This document shows, piece by piece, positions 8,884 to 18,102 of a stretch of 64,000 nucleotides of DNA; within the stretch, counting starts at the first letter, position 1, and each line of letters opens with the position of its first letter. Under the pieces are notes generated by a model. That model was not told the origin of the DNA. It did no database searches and worked only from the letters and a program-made list of their open reading frames with translations. Origin of the DNA: Dyella tabacisoli (GTDB lineage: Bacteria; Pseudomonadota; Gammaproteobacteria; Xanthomonadales; Rhodanobacteraceae). The translations under genes were made by a program, and so were the position numbers. The stretch lies in the NCBI RefSeq assembly GCF_003350925.1, contig NZ_KZ857174.1, forward strand, positions 435,484 to 499,483. Reading direction: 5' to 3'.

Positions 8884-10050
8884 TCATAGGTAGAAATAAT
8901 CCAGCTTTCGATGCGCTAGTGCGGGGATGTCGGAAATAATGGCTTTGGCATGTGCTGGGTTGAGGCCTACAAGTACGGTGTTTATATCGGCAGGCAGTTT
9001 GTCGGGCGCAAGTATGGGGCGTGCGTTGAATTCCTTACCTTGAAGGTATGGATTCTGGTCGAGATGGCAGATAACGCGATCCGGGTGGGCCAAGCTGGCC
9101 GAGATGAACGCACCATAGAATCCGGCCCCGTAGATGACAACCTTGTCATCGTCGGTCAGATCGGTTTCGTATGCACGTACCCTAGCCGCGGCACCGCGCC
9201 AGAAATCGGCGAGTAATGAGAGTTCGGTACACGTATGCTCGATATCCGAACGAGATATGTTTGGTGTTATGGCTGTAATACTGAAGGGCTTTCTTGCCAC
9301 GATCACAAAGGCGCCGCGATGTGTTCGCTCGTCGATCTCTTGCAGTTCTAGTCCAGCATTGGCCAATAGCTGTTTGAGTGACGTAGGCGTGAAATGATTG
9401 CAATGGTCAACCACAATAAAGTCGGCGATATTGCTCAGTACGTTAGGGACGATGCCATAGAACACGCCGCCTGGTTTGAGCAGGCCGGCAATGTCGCACA
9501 TGGTTTCCAGGACGGTCGGGATGTGTTCTAAGGAAAAGAACGAGGTCACGACATCAAATTGCGCAGCCCATTCTGGTTTTGTTTGGTTCACTGCCCAGTT
9601 ATTTGAGTCTACGAATTTCTCCCAGAACGGGATGTAGCGTTTGCTGACATCAAACAGGTGCGGCCTTACTTTCGCGGGCGTGGCGCATAGCGCTTGAATT
9701 GTAGAGCTCTTGGCGCAGCCGTAATCGAGCAGATCTACGTCTTGCTCGAAGCCGAGCTTTTCAAGCAGGGTATTAACCTGATGGTCGGTTCGGTAGATGG
9801 GTTTGCCGTCGCGGACTTCGTAGATCTGGTCTTCTTCTTCGCTGCCAACCAAGATGTCGTATTGCGTGTCGTAGTAGATCTCGACGTTGGTCATGGCCTG
9901 GGTTTGCAGGTGGCCGCAATTCTGACAAACGAACACGGCAGTAGCTGCAGGATGGATTCTGCATAGTGAAGTCAGGGACTTGTCGCCTGGCGACCTGTAG
10001 AGGGCTTCGCCGAGTCTGCTACCGCATACTGAGCACAGTAGATGATCCAT
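8884..10050 (-). CDS. Zinc-ribbon class I methyltransferase with Rossmann-like C-terminal domain
   Basis: A 388-aa protein. The N-terminus has paired cysteines (CSVCG near 6-10 and CQNCG near 41-45) that resemble the zinc-binding domain of sugar C-methyltransferases. The centre has a SAM-binding segment (DLLDYGCAKSSTIQAL) and FFSLEHIPTVLE. The C-terminal part (VVIYGAGFYGAFISASL, then HLDQNPYLQGKEF) resembles the C-terminal domain of NovU/TylC3-type C-methyltransferases. I start at ATG 10050, which overlaps the PhyH stop by one base (TGATG); a TTG one codon upstream is less likely. It is a distant relative of the C-methyltransferase at 12031-13254. Whether it methylates carbon or oxygen cannot be told. 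Confidence 0.8.
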   Translation of the reverse strand: MDHLLCSVCGSRLGEALYRSPGDKSLTSLCRIHPAATAVFVCQNCGHLQTQAMTNVEIYYDTQYDILVGSEEEDQIYEVRDGKPIYRTDHQVNTLLEKLGFEQDVDLLDYGCAKSSTIQALCATPAKVRPHLFDVSKRYIPFWEKFVDSNNWAVNQTKPEWAAQFDVVTSFFSLEHIPTVLETMCDIAGLLKPGGVFYGIVPNVLSNIADFIVVDHCNHFTPTSLKQLLANAGLELQEIDERTHRGAFVIVARKPFSITAITPNISRSDIEHTCTELSLLADFWRGAAARVRAYETDLTDDDKVVIYGAGFYGAFISASLAHPDRVICHLDQNPYLQGKEFNARPILAPDKLPADINTVLVGLNPAHAKAIISDIPALAHRKLDYFYL

Positions 10051-10907
10051 CAATAATCCAAGTCGGCACAGAGTTCGGGATGAATAAGTTTGAAGTCGAC
10101 ACCTGCTGCAAACGACCCTTTCCAGCCGTGTGCCAAGCCTGTCGGCTCGTCGAAGTTGAAGTATCGGAACTGTAACGACCAGCGCGACCTATTACTGCGA
10201 TTGAATCCGGATGCGTGAAGCGTGAGGAAGTCGACTACGATCAGATCTCCCGGGGACGTAAGAGGGGCCAGTTTCTCGTAGCGGTCGAGCAAGCTTGCCT
10301 CGTCTTTGAGATGCAATGCGTAGGCGCCATGCCTATCGCTGCCGTGCTTGCCCTTGGTCAATACCGGTACTGCGCCATCGGCATGGGATCCGCGACAGAA
10401 CTGGACCGGTCCGAGTTCAGCCGTTATTTGCACTAGCGGGCTCCAGAACACGAGGCCATCCAAGCTACGTAGCTGCGCGGGATAATCTTGATGCCACTCG
10501 GCCCGAAAGCGGTCTTCACTCGGGTTGTCAATACGGATGCCGTAACCTCCGGCCGCGACACCTGGGATGGAGTGCGGGCGAAGTAGCTGGAATAGCATCT
10601 CGTGCCTGGGGTCGGCGAGAAGACGTATGAATGCAGGAATTTGTTTGACCGCATCGTAGACCTCTCCCCCATAAGCGCGATCATGCGCGATTAGAGATTG
10701 ATAGCCTTCGTCGAATTGCTTGGCAGAAAACGGAGCACGTGTGTCAACTACTCCATGGCGTTTCATAACCTGGCCAATGATCTGATGGATAGCACGCTGA
10801 ATCGGAATGACATCCGATGCCAAATCGTAAAAATTGCGTACGATCAACACGCCATCCTGTCTGAACTCGGCTATTTGTGAGCTGGATAACAGGCCGTGCG
10901 GGGTCAT
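10050..10907 (-). CDS. Phytanoyl-CoA dioxygenase (PhyH) family Fe(II)/2-oxoglutarate oxygenase
   Basis: A 285-aa protein of the PhyH superfamily. The iron ligands are visible as the HxD motif in AEWHQDYPAQ (His139, Asp141) and the distal His in LTLHASGFNRS, followed by an Arg-containing segment (RSRWSLQFRY) expected to bind 2-oxoglutarate. The N-terminus (FRQDGVLIVRNF) is the typical PhyH start. Its ATG overlaps the aminotransferase stop (ATGA). In this sugar operon it probably hydroxylates or oxidises a deoxysugar or its acyl substituent. This step is unusual in bacterial surface glycan pathways and no substrate can be named. Confidence 0.88.
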   Translation of the reverse strand: MTPHGLLSSSQIAEFRQDGVLIVRNFYDLASDVIPIQRAIHQIIGQVMKRHGVVDTRAPFSAKQFDEGYQSLIAHDRAYGGEVYDAVKQIPAFIRLLADPRHEMLFQLLRPHSIPGVAAGGYGIRIDNPSEDRFRAEWHQDYPAQLRSLDGLVFWSPLVQITAELGPVQFCRGSHADGAVPVLTKGKHGSDRHGAYALHLKDEASLLDRYEKLAPLTSPGDLIVVDFLTLHASGFNRSNRSRWSLQFRYFNFDEPTGLAHGWKGSFAAGVDFKLIHPELCADLDY

Positions 10908-12034
10908 GGCAGAATTCCTTTGACATGGGCGACCACCATATCTGCAACGCGCGCGATATCTGCGGCAGAGATGTCGTGATAGCTAGGCAAATTCAATGCG
11001 CGCATGTGCAGCGAGTAGCTAACGATATGCTCATGCTGTGGTTCGAACGATGGCAGCGATGACAGCGGCCAAAAAAATACCCGGCCATCGATATTGTCAG
11101 TCTTGAATGCAGCCAACAGCACTTCGCGATCAAATGGTATGCCGGTATCGACAACTATGGTCGGCATCCAGTACCCATTGGTTGTTCCGGCTGGCTCGGG
11201 ATTCATGCTTAGGGGCAGCTGGTATAGCGCTTCCCGATACGCTCCAAAGATTCGTCGTTTGGCATCGACTAATTCGTCGATGCGCTCCAACTGTGCGCAT
11301 CCGATGGCAGCTTGCAGGTTCGACATTTTGTACTTGAAGCCGATCCTCTCGGCCCAGAACTGGCGGGTTTCCCCACGCGCGCGGCCATGATTGGAAAGCG
11401 TTAGTACACGCTCGTAGAGTGCATCGTCATTGGTCACGAAGATGCCGCCTTCCCCGGTAGTGATCGTCTTCGTGCCGTGGAACGAAAAGGCGCCGAATGC
11501 ACCGATGGAGCCAGCACGGTGCCCGTGCCAGACCGAGCCGATGGCCTCTGCTGCGTCCTCGATGACCGGAATGCCATGGCGTCGACCTATTTCCAGCAAT
11601 GCGTCAAGATCACAGAGGTTGCCGTACAAATGCACGGCGAGGATCGCCTTGGTGCGTGGTGTAATTGCCGCCTCTACTGCGGCGGGGTCAAGACACCAGG
11701 TATCGGGAAGTACATCGACTAATACCGGTTTTGCCCCCAAGTGGACAATCGGCGCGGCAGACGCGATCCAGTTGATGTCACCGAGCACAACCTCATCACC
11801 TTCGCCAATGCCCAGTGCTGCCATACCCATGTGTAGCGCCCCGGTGGCACTGGAGGTGGCGATGGCATGCTTAACGCCGAGATGCTCACGAAACATGGCC
11901 TCAAAGCGCAAGATGTAATCGTAGCAATGCTCGCCCCAGCCATGGGCTGCCGCGTCGGTGGCGTAGCGAATCTCCAGCTCGGTGATAGAGGGCTTGGTGT
12001 AGTACACGCGTGATTTCGGATGGCTGTTGTTCAT
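10904..12034 (-). CDS. DegT/DnrJ/EryC1/StrS aminotransferase for a nucleotide-linked 4-keto sugar
   Basis: A 376-aa PLP-dependent sugar aminotransferase. The Schiff-base lysine is in FSFHGTKTITTGEGG (Lys189), matching perosamine/4-aminosugar synthases. The substrate side has TSSATGALHMGMAALGIGEG and VIEDAAEAIGS. A lysine rather than histidine at the active site argues for true transamination and against the RfbH/ColD-type dehydratases. I use ATG 12034, which overlaps the upstream stop as ATGA, instead of an upstream in-frame ATG at 12079 that would intrude 49 nt into the previous gene. It probably aminates C-4 of the CDP-4-keto-6-deoxyhexose made by the two genes upstream; the C-4 position is inferred from family similarity. 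Confidence 0.88.
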   Translation of the reverse strand: MNNSHPKSRVYYTKPSITELEIRYATDAAAHGWGEHCYDYILRFEAMFREHLGVKHAIATSSATGALHMGMAALGIGEGDEVVLGDINWIASAAPIVHLGAKPVLVDVLPDTWCLDPAAVEAAITPRTKAILAVHLYGNLCDLDALLEIGRRHGIPVIEDAAEAIGSVWHGHRAGSIGAFGAFSFHGTKTITTGEGGIFVTNDDALYERVLTLSNHGRARGETRQFWAERIGFKYKMSNLQAAIGCAQLERIDELVDAKRRIFGAYREALYQLPLSMNPEPAGTTNGYWMPTIVVDTGIPFDREVLLAAFKTDNIDGRVFFWPLSSLPSFEPQHEHIVSYSLHMRALNLPSYHDISAADIARVADMVVAHVKGILP

Positions 12035-13254
12035 AGGATGGCCAAGTGCGGGACCGCGACTACGAACTGTCCGCTCCATTCGCGAATGTAGTGCAACTGG
12101 TTGACGATTTCTTCACGCAGATTCCAGGGCAGGATCAGCACGAAGTCGGGTCGATCTTCGCGTAGCCGCGATTCGTCGACGACGGGAATTCGCGATCCGG
12201 GGAGCCACTGCCCTTGCTTGTATGGTGATGCGTCGACTACATACGGAAGCAGGTCGGGTCTTACCCCGGCATAATTCAGCAGCGTGTTGCCTTTGGCGGC
12301 GGCGCCGTAACCTGCGACCTTACGGCCTGTGCGCCGCTGCTCCAGCAGAAAGGCCAGACAGGCGTTTTTAACGGCATCGGCCTGTATCTGGAAACCCTCG
12401 TAAAAAGCGTCGTCAAGCATGCCGGCTTGAGCTTCCACGGCAAGCAGTGCTGCGACGGCCGGGGTCTCGGTGTGGGTGCTGTGCTGGTGTGCCGCCCAGA
12501 TGCGCAATGAGCCGCCGTGCGTCGGTAGCTGTTCGACATCCCATATACGAAGGCCATAAGCGGCAAATGCGGCCTGTACGGTGTGTAGGGAAAAGTACGA
12601 GAAATGCTCATGGTAAACCGTATCGAACTGTCGATGTGCCACCAGTTCCAGCAGATGCGGGAACTCAACGCTGATCGTGCCCTCGTTGGCCAGCGCGACT
12701 GCTAGTCCGGCAATGAAATCGTTGAGATCGGGTACATGTGCCAGCACATTATTAGCTACGATCAGATCAGCCGTTCGTCTTTGTTGCACGAATTCCACTG
12801 CAAATTTACGACTGAAGAACTGAATCAGGGTTTCGATGCCTTTTTGCTGTGCAACCTTGGCCGTGCCGCTGGTAGGCTCGATGCCGACGCAAGGGATGCC
12901 GCGAGCGGTGACATACTGCAGGAGATAGCCATCGTTAGAGGCGATTTCCATAACCAGGCTATCTTGCCCCAGACGAAGTTTGGTGACAGCTTCGCTGACA
13001 TAACGTTCGGAATGCGCCAGCCAGGAGCGTGAGAACGAGGAGTAGTAGGCGTAGTCGGGCGCAAACAGCGCGTCATGCGACTGCACCTCGTCGACCTGGA
13101 CCAAACGACAGGTTCCGCAGGTGAACAATTTCAACGGAAAATAAGTTTCCGGTGCGCAGAGTGCCTCTGCTGTCAGAAATGCATTCGAGGGCGGTGCGCT
13201 ACCGAGGTCGAGGAAAACATTCCGCAGCTCACTGGCGCAGAAGCGACACTTCAT
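12031..13254 (-). CDS. Sugar C-methyltransferase, NovU/TylC3 family
   Basis: A 407-aa enzyme with the three-domain layout of nucleotide-sugar C-3 (or C-5) methyltransferases. These are an N-terminal zinc domain (CRFC near 3-6 and CGTC near 46-49), a SAM-binding centre with MEIASNDGYLLQ, and a C-terminal domain with VAGYGAAAKGNTLLNY. EFPHLLELV and YHEHFSYFSLHTV are the usual catalytic-region segments. ATG 13254 gives an ATGA overlap with the epimerase gene; a longer reading exists to 13335 but would overlap it by 85 nt. It should add a methyl branch to the CDP-4-keto-6-deoxy sugar. Confidence 0.9.
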   Translation of the reverse strand: MKCRFCASELRNVFLDLGSAPPSNAFLTAEALCAPETYFPLKLFTCGTCRLVQVDEVQSHDALFAPDYAYYSSFSRSWLAHSERYVSEAVTKLRLGQDSLVMEIASNDGYLLQYVTARGIPCVGIEPTSGTAKVAQQKGIETLIQFFSRKFAVEFVQQRRTADLIVANNVLAHVPDLNDFIAGLAVALANEGTISVEFPHLLELVAHRQFDTVYHEHFSYFSLHTVQAAFAAYGLRIWDVEQLPTHGGSLRIWAAHQHSTHTETPAVAALLAVEAQAGMLDDAFYEGFQIQADAVKNACLAFLLEQRRTGRKVAGYGAAAKGNTLLNYAGVRPDLLPYVVDASPYKQGQWLPGSRIPVVDESRLREDRPDFVLILPWNLREEIVNQLHYIREWSGQFVVAVPHLAIL

Positions 13255-13802
13255 AAATGGACCCCGACAAACGTCTCGTCTAGTAGTGGTGCGTGCCGAT
13301 CTTTTTCGGACACCTGGGTTACCGGCAGCGGCCATGCGATAGCCAGCGAAGGGTCATCGTGCCGAAGTCCGCCTTCATGCTCACGGCTCCATGCAGTGGT
13401 ATGCATATAAAGCAACTGCACATCATCTGTGAGAGCCTGAAACCCATGGGCAAAGCCCTCAGGTATCAAAAACTGCATGGGACTGTCTTCACTCAGCTCC
13501 ACACCGTGCCATTGTAGAAAGGTTGGCGAGCCGGCACGCAAATCGACTGCGACATCAAAAATCTTTCCGCGCAGACAACGGATCAACTTGGCTTCTGCAG
13601 CGGGCGGATACTGAAAATGCATCCCACGTACGCTTCCCTGGCGATAGGTGCGGGAGATATTGATCTGAGTCCAGTGCAGGTCAGGCCGTAATGCAGCAAA
13701 CTCCGTCTCACAGAAGGCGCGGGCAAATTGACCGCGCTCGTCCTGGATCAGCGTGGTTTCAACCAACATCAAGTCTGCCAATGGGGTTTGATGAAACTTC
13801 AT
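13251..13802 (-). CDS. RmlC-like nucleotide-sugar 3(,5)-epimerase
   Basis: A 183-aa cupin of the dTDP-4-dehydrorhamnose 3,5-epimerase family. LIQDERGQFARAF and the SVRGMHFQ segment (His62, the expected catalytic base) are clear, as are FDVAVDLRAGSPTFLQW and FAHGFQAL. In place of the usual tyrosine pair after the YKxT motif I read YMHTTAWS, so the canonical acid tyrosine may be missing; this could mean C-3-only epimerisation. Its place directly after rfbF and rfbG points to a CDP-sugar substrate rather than dTDP. I chose ATG 13802 (ATGA overlap with rfbG) over a GTG three codons upstream. Confidence 0.85.
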   Translation of the reverse strand: MKFHQTPLADLMLVETTLIQDERGQFARAFCETEFAALRPDLHWTQINISRTYRQGSVRGMHFQYPPAAEAKLIRCLRGKIFDVAVDLRAGSPTFLQWHGVELSEDSPMQFLIPEGFAHGFQALTDDVQLLYMHTTAWSREHEGGLRHDDPSLAIAWPLPVTQVSEKDRHAPLLDETFVGVHL

Positions 13803-14911
13803 GCCGCCCACTCCAGTCCAGCATTATGGGCAGCCGCAACGTAGTCTTGTAGATCCTCGCTACTTAGTAACCGGCTTGACGCGTAATAGGCGCGATACCA
13901 ATCGATGGTGTGTCTAATCGTGTCTTCTGCACTCCATACAGGCCGCCAGGCGAGCTCTCGTGCAGCTTTCGCGCAATTCAGTTGCAGTACACCAGCCTCA
14001 TGTGGATGTGGGCCGGGAAGGTATTCACTGCGTAGTCCCGGCCATTGCGCTTGTATTTGCGATACCAGGGCGTGAACCGGCAGGGTTGCATCGGAGGCAG
14101 GCCCAAAATTCCATGCGCCTTCGACGGGCTCGCCTGCAAGCAAGGCTTGACCTAGCCGGAGGTATCCAGACAGGGGTTCGAGCACATGCTGCCAAGGGCG
14201 AATGGCAGCAGGGTTGCGAAGTTGCAAAATGCTGCCGGTGCTTGCTGCGCGTACCAGATCTGGCACTAGGCGATCCTCGGACCAGTCGCCGCCGCCGATT
14301 ACATTGCCGGCACGTGCCGTGGCTGTGCGTGGTCCGCCATCGAAGAAAAAGCTTTTGCGGTAGCAATCGGAAACGAGTTCTGCACAAGCTTTAGAGGTGC
14401 TATAGGGATCATGGCCACCCAGGGGGTGGTCTTCGGGATAGCCGTTTTTGATGACCTGCTCGGCGTAGACTTTATCGGTGGTTGCGTTGACTACCGCATG
14501 CACTGAAGGTGTCTCACGGATAGCTTCAAGCAGATGCACTAAGCCGAGTACATTGGTATCGAAGGTGAGCAACGATTCACGATAGCTGCGCCGTACCAAT
14601 GGTTGAGCAGCCAGATGAAAAACGAGTTCTGGCTGAACCTCCTGGAGTGCTTGCCTCATCGCTTGACCGTCGCGTAAGTCCACTCGTAAATCGTGGACTT
14701 CGTCCAGGCCTAGCAAAGACCAATGCGCAGGTTCCGTATTGGGTGCAAGCGCCAAGCCGGTGACGTGTGCACCGAGCGAGGTCAGCCAAAGGCACAACCA
14801 CGAACCTTTAAATCCGGTGTGGCCGGTAACCAGAACTTTTCGGCCGAAATAGGCGTTGCCAAAGAGCTGGTTCAAGGCCATACCTTCCACGGTGCCTGGC
14901 CGCTTTGCCAT
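13799..14911 (-). CDS. rfbG: CDP-glucose 4,6-dehydratase
   Basis: A 370-aa extended short-chain dehydrogenase. It has the NAD-binding [14 protein letters not shown] at about 26-39, [25 protein letters not shown] and the catalytic YSTSKACAE. The FKGSWL wording and the [14 protein letters not shown] start are specific to RfbG-type CDP-glucose dehydratases rather than RmlB. It converts CDP-glucose to CDP-4-keto-6-deoxyglucose. The ATG at 14911 has a GAGG Shine-Dalgarno 4 nt upstream, so I keep it although it overlaps rfbF by 40 nt; an internal ATG at 14881 is the alternative. Confidence 0.93.
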   Translation of the reverse strand: MAKRPGTVEGMALNQLFGNAYFGRKVLVTGHTGFKGSWLCLWLTSLGAHVTGLALAPNTEPAHWSLLGLDEVHDLRVDLRDGQAMRQALQEVQPELVFHLAAQPLVRRSYRESLLTFDTNVLGLVHLLEAIRETPSVHAVVNATTDKVYAEQVIKNGYPEDHPLGGHDPYSTSKACAELVSDCYRKSFFFDGGPRTATARAGNVIGGGDWSEDRLVPDLVRAASTGSILQLRNPAAIRPWQHVLEPLSGYLRLGQALLAGEPVEGAWNFGPASDATLPVHALVSQIQAQWPGLRSEYLPGPHPHEAGVLQLNCAKAARELAWRPVWSAEDTIRHTIDWYRAYYASSRLLSSEDLQDYVAAAHNAGLEWAA

Positions 14912-15642
14912 AGATCCTCAAGCTTGATGCGATCGCGCAGTGTATCCATAGGCTGCCAGAAATCTTGATGCAGGTACGCGGAAAGCTGGCCATCATGTGC
15001 CAGTGCCTCCAGTGGCTCGCGCTCCCAAATGGTGCTGTCGTTTTCTATGTAACGCATGACGTCGGGCTCGAGTACAAAGAAACCGCCGTTGATCCATGAG
15101 CCATCCCCCTGCGGCTTTTCTTGGAAACGGGTGATGCGATGGTCCCTGATGTCCAGTGCACCAAAGCGGCCCGGAGGTTGCACCGCACACACGGTGGCGA
15201 GAGTGCCGCGCGCTTTGTGAAAGTCGAGCTGGGCAGAGATATCTACGTTGGAGAGTCCGTCGCCATAGGTGAAGCAGAAGGGGCCGTTCTCTAGATAGCG
15301 CGCCACGCGCTTTAGCCGTCCGCCCGTCTGGGTCTGATCGCCGGTATCCACCAGGGTGACCCGCCAAGGTTCGGCGTGCTGGTGGTGTACCTCCATGCGG
15401 TTATGGGCCAGGTCGAAGGTGACGTCTGACATATGCAGGAAGTAGTTGGCAAAATACTCCTTCACCATATAGCCCTTGTAGCCCAGGCAGATGATGAAGT
15501 CGTTGATGCCATGATGCGAATAGATCTTCAGGATATGCCACAACACCGGCTTGCCGCCGATATCGATCATGGGCTTGGGCCGTACGGTGGTTTCTTCGCT
15601 GATTCGGGTGCCAAGCCCTCCTGCGAGAATGACTGCTTTCAT
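14872..15642 (-). CDS. rfbF: Glucose-1-phosphate cytidylyltransferase
   Basis: A 256-aa nucleotidyltransferase that makes CDP-glucose from glucose-1-phosphate and CTP, the entry step of CDP-deoxysugar pathways. The N-terminal signature [18 protein letters not shown] with [17 protein letters not shown] is diagnostic of RfbF. It also has [10 protein letters not shown] and the C-terminal EREPLEALA segment. I start at the ATG before KAVILAGG (15642); upstream in-frame codons to 15687 add an unconserved tail. It is the first gene of the eleven-gene minus-strand sugar operon, whose promoter should lie in 15643-15930. Confidence 0.94.
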   Translation of the reverse strand: MKAVILAGGLGTRISEETTVRPKPMIDIGGKPVLWHILKIYSHHGINDFIICLGYKGYMVKEYFANYFLHMSDVTFDLAHNRMEVHHQHAEPWRVTLVDTGDQTQTGGRLKRVARYLENGPFCFTYGDGLSNVDISAQLDFHKARGTLATVCAVQPPGRFGALDIRDHRITRFQEKPQGDGSWINGGFFVLEPDVMRYIENDSTIWEREPLEALAHDGQLSAYLHQDFWQPMDTLRDRIKLEDLWQSGQAPWKVWP

Positions 15643-15930
15643 AGGCGCCTCATATAGGGGAGACGGGGATACTCCGTATCCATGCAAGTATATGGTTGTG
15701 TGGTAGAGGCTAGGGCTATTGCGAGACTATTTGTTCCTTCAAACCTTCAAGGCATAGTAGCCCTTTGCCAAAATTTTCCTGCCGTTGGAGGTGGTACTGG
15801 CTAACCTTTGCATCGACTATAAATGCTTTATGCGTAGCCTGAATAAGCGGCTAAGGAATGCATTCAATGTTGATCAGGTTAGTGTAGTGCGATCGGCTGC
15901 ACTCCACTCGCCCATGGGGCTGACTCCAAA
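15643..15930. other. Intergenic region upstream of the CDP-sugar operon
   Basis: This 288-nt gap separates rfbF from the stop of the GT-C gene, both on the minus strand. It is more AT-rich than its surroundings and should carry the rfbF promoter. I could not pick a convincing -35/-10 pair, ops/JUMPstart element or terminator by eye. Confidence 0.4.
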
Positions 15931-17949
15931 TCACTGCAATTGGGGCAGCGCGCTTAGCTCACGAATGGCATCGTCAAGGCGGCCACCGAGATTCATTCTC
16001 TTGAGTTTTTGCAATGCGGTGAGAGCATCTGCTTTATGTCCACTCTCCGCCAGCATCTGTATCAATGTAATGTGATAGGTGGGTTCACTGGGCTCGGTGG
16101 CCACGGCACCTGCCAGCATGCGTTCACCTAATGCCTTATCTTTCAGTACATCCCACGCGTACTGACCATACATGGCTTGTAGACGTGAACTGGGATTGGG
16201 GTGTGCAAGAGCTGCTTGAAACGCGGCCAACATCCGTTCTTTTGGCAGGTCGCAATGGTCGCTGATAACGCATTTCGTCAATACCGCCATTGAACTGTCA
16301 TCTTGTACGCCAGACGGGCGCGCTTTGAGTTTGGCGATCAGGCTGTCCCACCAAGCATCTTTTGCTGGCAAGTGCATGCGGGCATTCATGAAGATCAGTG
16401 CTTGTTGCGGCAAGATCGATGATCGAGGCAGGCTTGCAGCTTTCTCCAGGGCTTCATAGGCCAACGGAGTAAATGAAGAGTTAGGGTCGTACTGCGAGTA
16501 CACGAGATAGCTCCGGCCGAGATCATACTGGGCACGCGGAGATTCAGGCGCGCGCGCCGCCAAGTCACGTGCTAACCGCAATGGGACGCCCCAGATAAAA
16601 GCGGCAAGGGCTGTTTGCATGGCCCATGCGAAGAGTAAGGCTGCAAGCAACGCGTAGCGAGGCAGTGCATAAGGCAGGGGGGCTGCTGCAAAAGCGGGAT
16701 CCTTGACGGCATGAGCCGATCCAAGCAATAGCGATATCAGTGCTAACACAAGTCCGAAGCTGGCGAAATAATTGCGATGTTCGTAAATTAGGTCCAGTGG
16801 CAAAATCGTTGCGGTGAGTAGCTGGCTACCTAAAAACATTGCGAGTCCCAATGCAGCCAGCGGAGCACGACGGCGCAACCACACCGTAAGGACAGCCAGT
16901 GCAATGAGCCCCAACAAGCTTGCCAATGTGGCCCATGGAGTCAGCAGGCCGGTCGAGATCACAAAGTCATCGTGATAAAACGACAAGGCATGTGTTGTCG
17001 GTAGCAAGGTCCAGACGATGTAATCGAGAACAATACGGGTCTCGCTCAGTAGCCGTGTCCCTAGAGTGAATTCGCGAGTGACCCAGCTGTCTGGGTGAAG
17101 GACTCTAGGTACTATCCAGGCTAAGCCAACAAGCATCGGCAATAAAAGCACGACCAGGAAAAGTATCCAGATGCGCCAATCGCGACGTGAGGTTGTAACC
17201 GTTGCGGCTACCTCTTGCGGTCGTGCACTTCGGTATAATGCCCACTCGATTAGAAACGCATACAAAGGCAACATTACCGCTGTTTCTTTGGCCAACAGAC
17301 CTAGTGCCGTGGGTACGGTGATGCTGATTACGCATAGAACAAATCCACGAGTGCTGGAAATTGCAGCACCTGTACCTGCGGCAAGCATGCGGCGTCTGCC
17401 TGCAACGTAGCCAACCAAGCCAAGTAGTACGAATAAATTCGCCATGCTTTCCATTCGTTGCACGACGTAAAGCACGGCAGTGAGATTAATCGGCAGCAAC
17501 ATCCATGCGGTCGCTATCAATATGGCAATCACGGTAACCCTGCGCGCCAACGACTCTGAGGTGGATGTTTCGTTTGCTGCGTCACCTATGATAGGTAGTG
17601 ACAACAGCAAGCCTCGCGCGAGGAAAAATACCAAGAGTCCATTGAGCAGATGGATAAGCAGATTGGTGAGCTTCATCCAGTACGGATCGAGGCCTGCCGC
17701 ACGGTAATTCAGCGCAAAACTCAGCGAAGCTAAGGGGCGTTTGAAATCGCTGGAAGGGGATGAAAGGGCGGCCGTTATCAGCGTGGGAAGACGTGTGTCC
17801 ACGGGTTGGACACCCTTGTTATCGACGATGTTGGGGTAGTCGTCGAACAACCAGCCGCCGGACAGGCCAGGCCAGTAGAGTGCGAAGGTCAGCAACAGTG
17901 CTGCAACCAGCCAGAATGTGGTGGCATATTTCGTGTGTAGCAGTTTCAT
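15931..17949 (-). CDS. GT-C-fold, TMTC-like membrane glycosyltransferase with C-terminal helical domain
   Basis: A 672-aa protein with about ten hydrophobic segments up to residue 440, then a soluble helical tail with TPR-like spacing. The first periplasmic loop has the acidic GT-C motif in GWLFDDYPNIVDN (residues 34-46), followed by YWMKLTNLLIHLLNGLLVFF. Both are typical of the TMTC/PMT-related family that moves sugars from polyprenyl phosphate to Ser/Thr of exported proteins. It lies 187 nt downstream of pilin 1 on the same strand and next to the glycan cluster, so a role as pilin glycosyltransferase is the leading hypothesis. The chosen ATG is two codons inside a GTG-GTG alternative start. 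Confidence 0.7.
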   Translation of the reverse strand: MKLLHTKYATTFWLVAALLLTFALYWPGLSGGWLFDDYPNIVDNKGVQPVDTRLPTLITAALSSPSSDFKRPLASLSFALNYRAAGLDPYWMKLTNLLIHLLNGLLVFFLARGLLLSLPIIGDAANETSTSESLARRVTVIAILIATAWMLLPINLTAVLYVVQRMESMANLFVLLGLVGYVAGRRRMLAAGTGAAISSTRGFVLCVISITVPTALGLLAKETAVMLPLYAFLIEWALYRSARPQEVAATVTTSRRDWRIWILFLVVLLLPMLVGLAWIVPRVLHPDSWVTREFTLGTRLLSETRIVLDYIVWTLLPTTHALSFYHDDFVISTGLLTPWATLASLLGLIALAVLTVWLRRRAPLAALGLAMFLGSQLLTATILPLDLIYEHRNYFASFGLVLALISLLLGSAHAVKDPAFAAAPLPYALPRYALLAALLFAWAMQTALAAFIWGVPLRLARDLAARAPESPRAQYDLGRSYLVYSQYDPNSSFTPLAYEALEKAASLPRSSILPQQALIFMNARMHLPAKDAWWDSLIAKLKARPSGVQDDSSMAVLTKCVISDHCDLPKERMLAAFQAALAHPNPSSRLQAMYGQYAWDVLKDKALGERMLAGAVATEPSEPTYHITLIQMLAESGHKADALTALQKLKRMNLGGRLDDAIRELSALPQLQ

Positions 17950-18102
17950 CACCACCAGCCTATCCGAGTCAATGTTGACGCAGGTGAATAGATGCCCGCG
18001 TATGGCGGATCAGGCCGCGTCATACCCGCATTCTAGCGGCTGCGGTAAGTCACGGGATTATTCAAGTGCGAGAATCGTGCTTGAGCCGGGATGACAAGAT
18101 TG

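Noticed and set aside
10904..12034. DegT protein as an RfbH/ColD-type 3-dehydratase for a dideoxy sugar
   Set aside because: The active site has Lys189 in the TKTITTGEGG motif, not the His of the dehydratases, and no RfbI/AscD partner is present.
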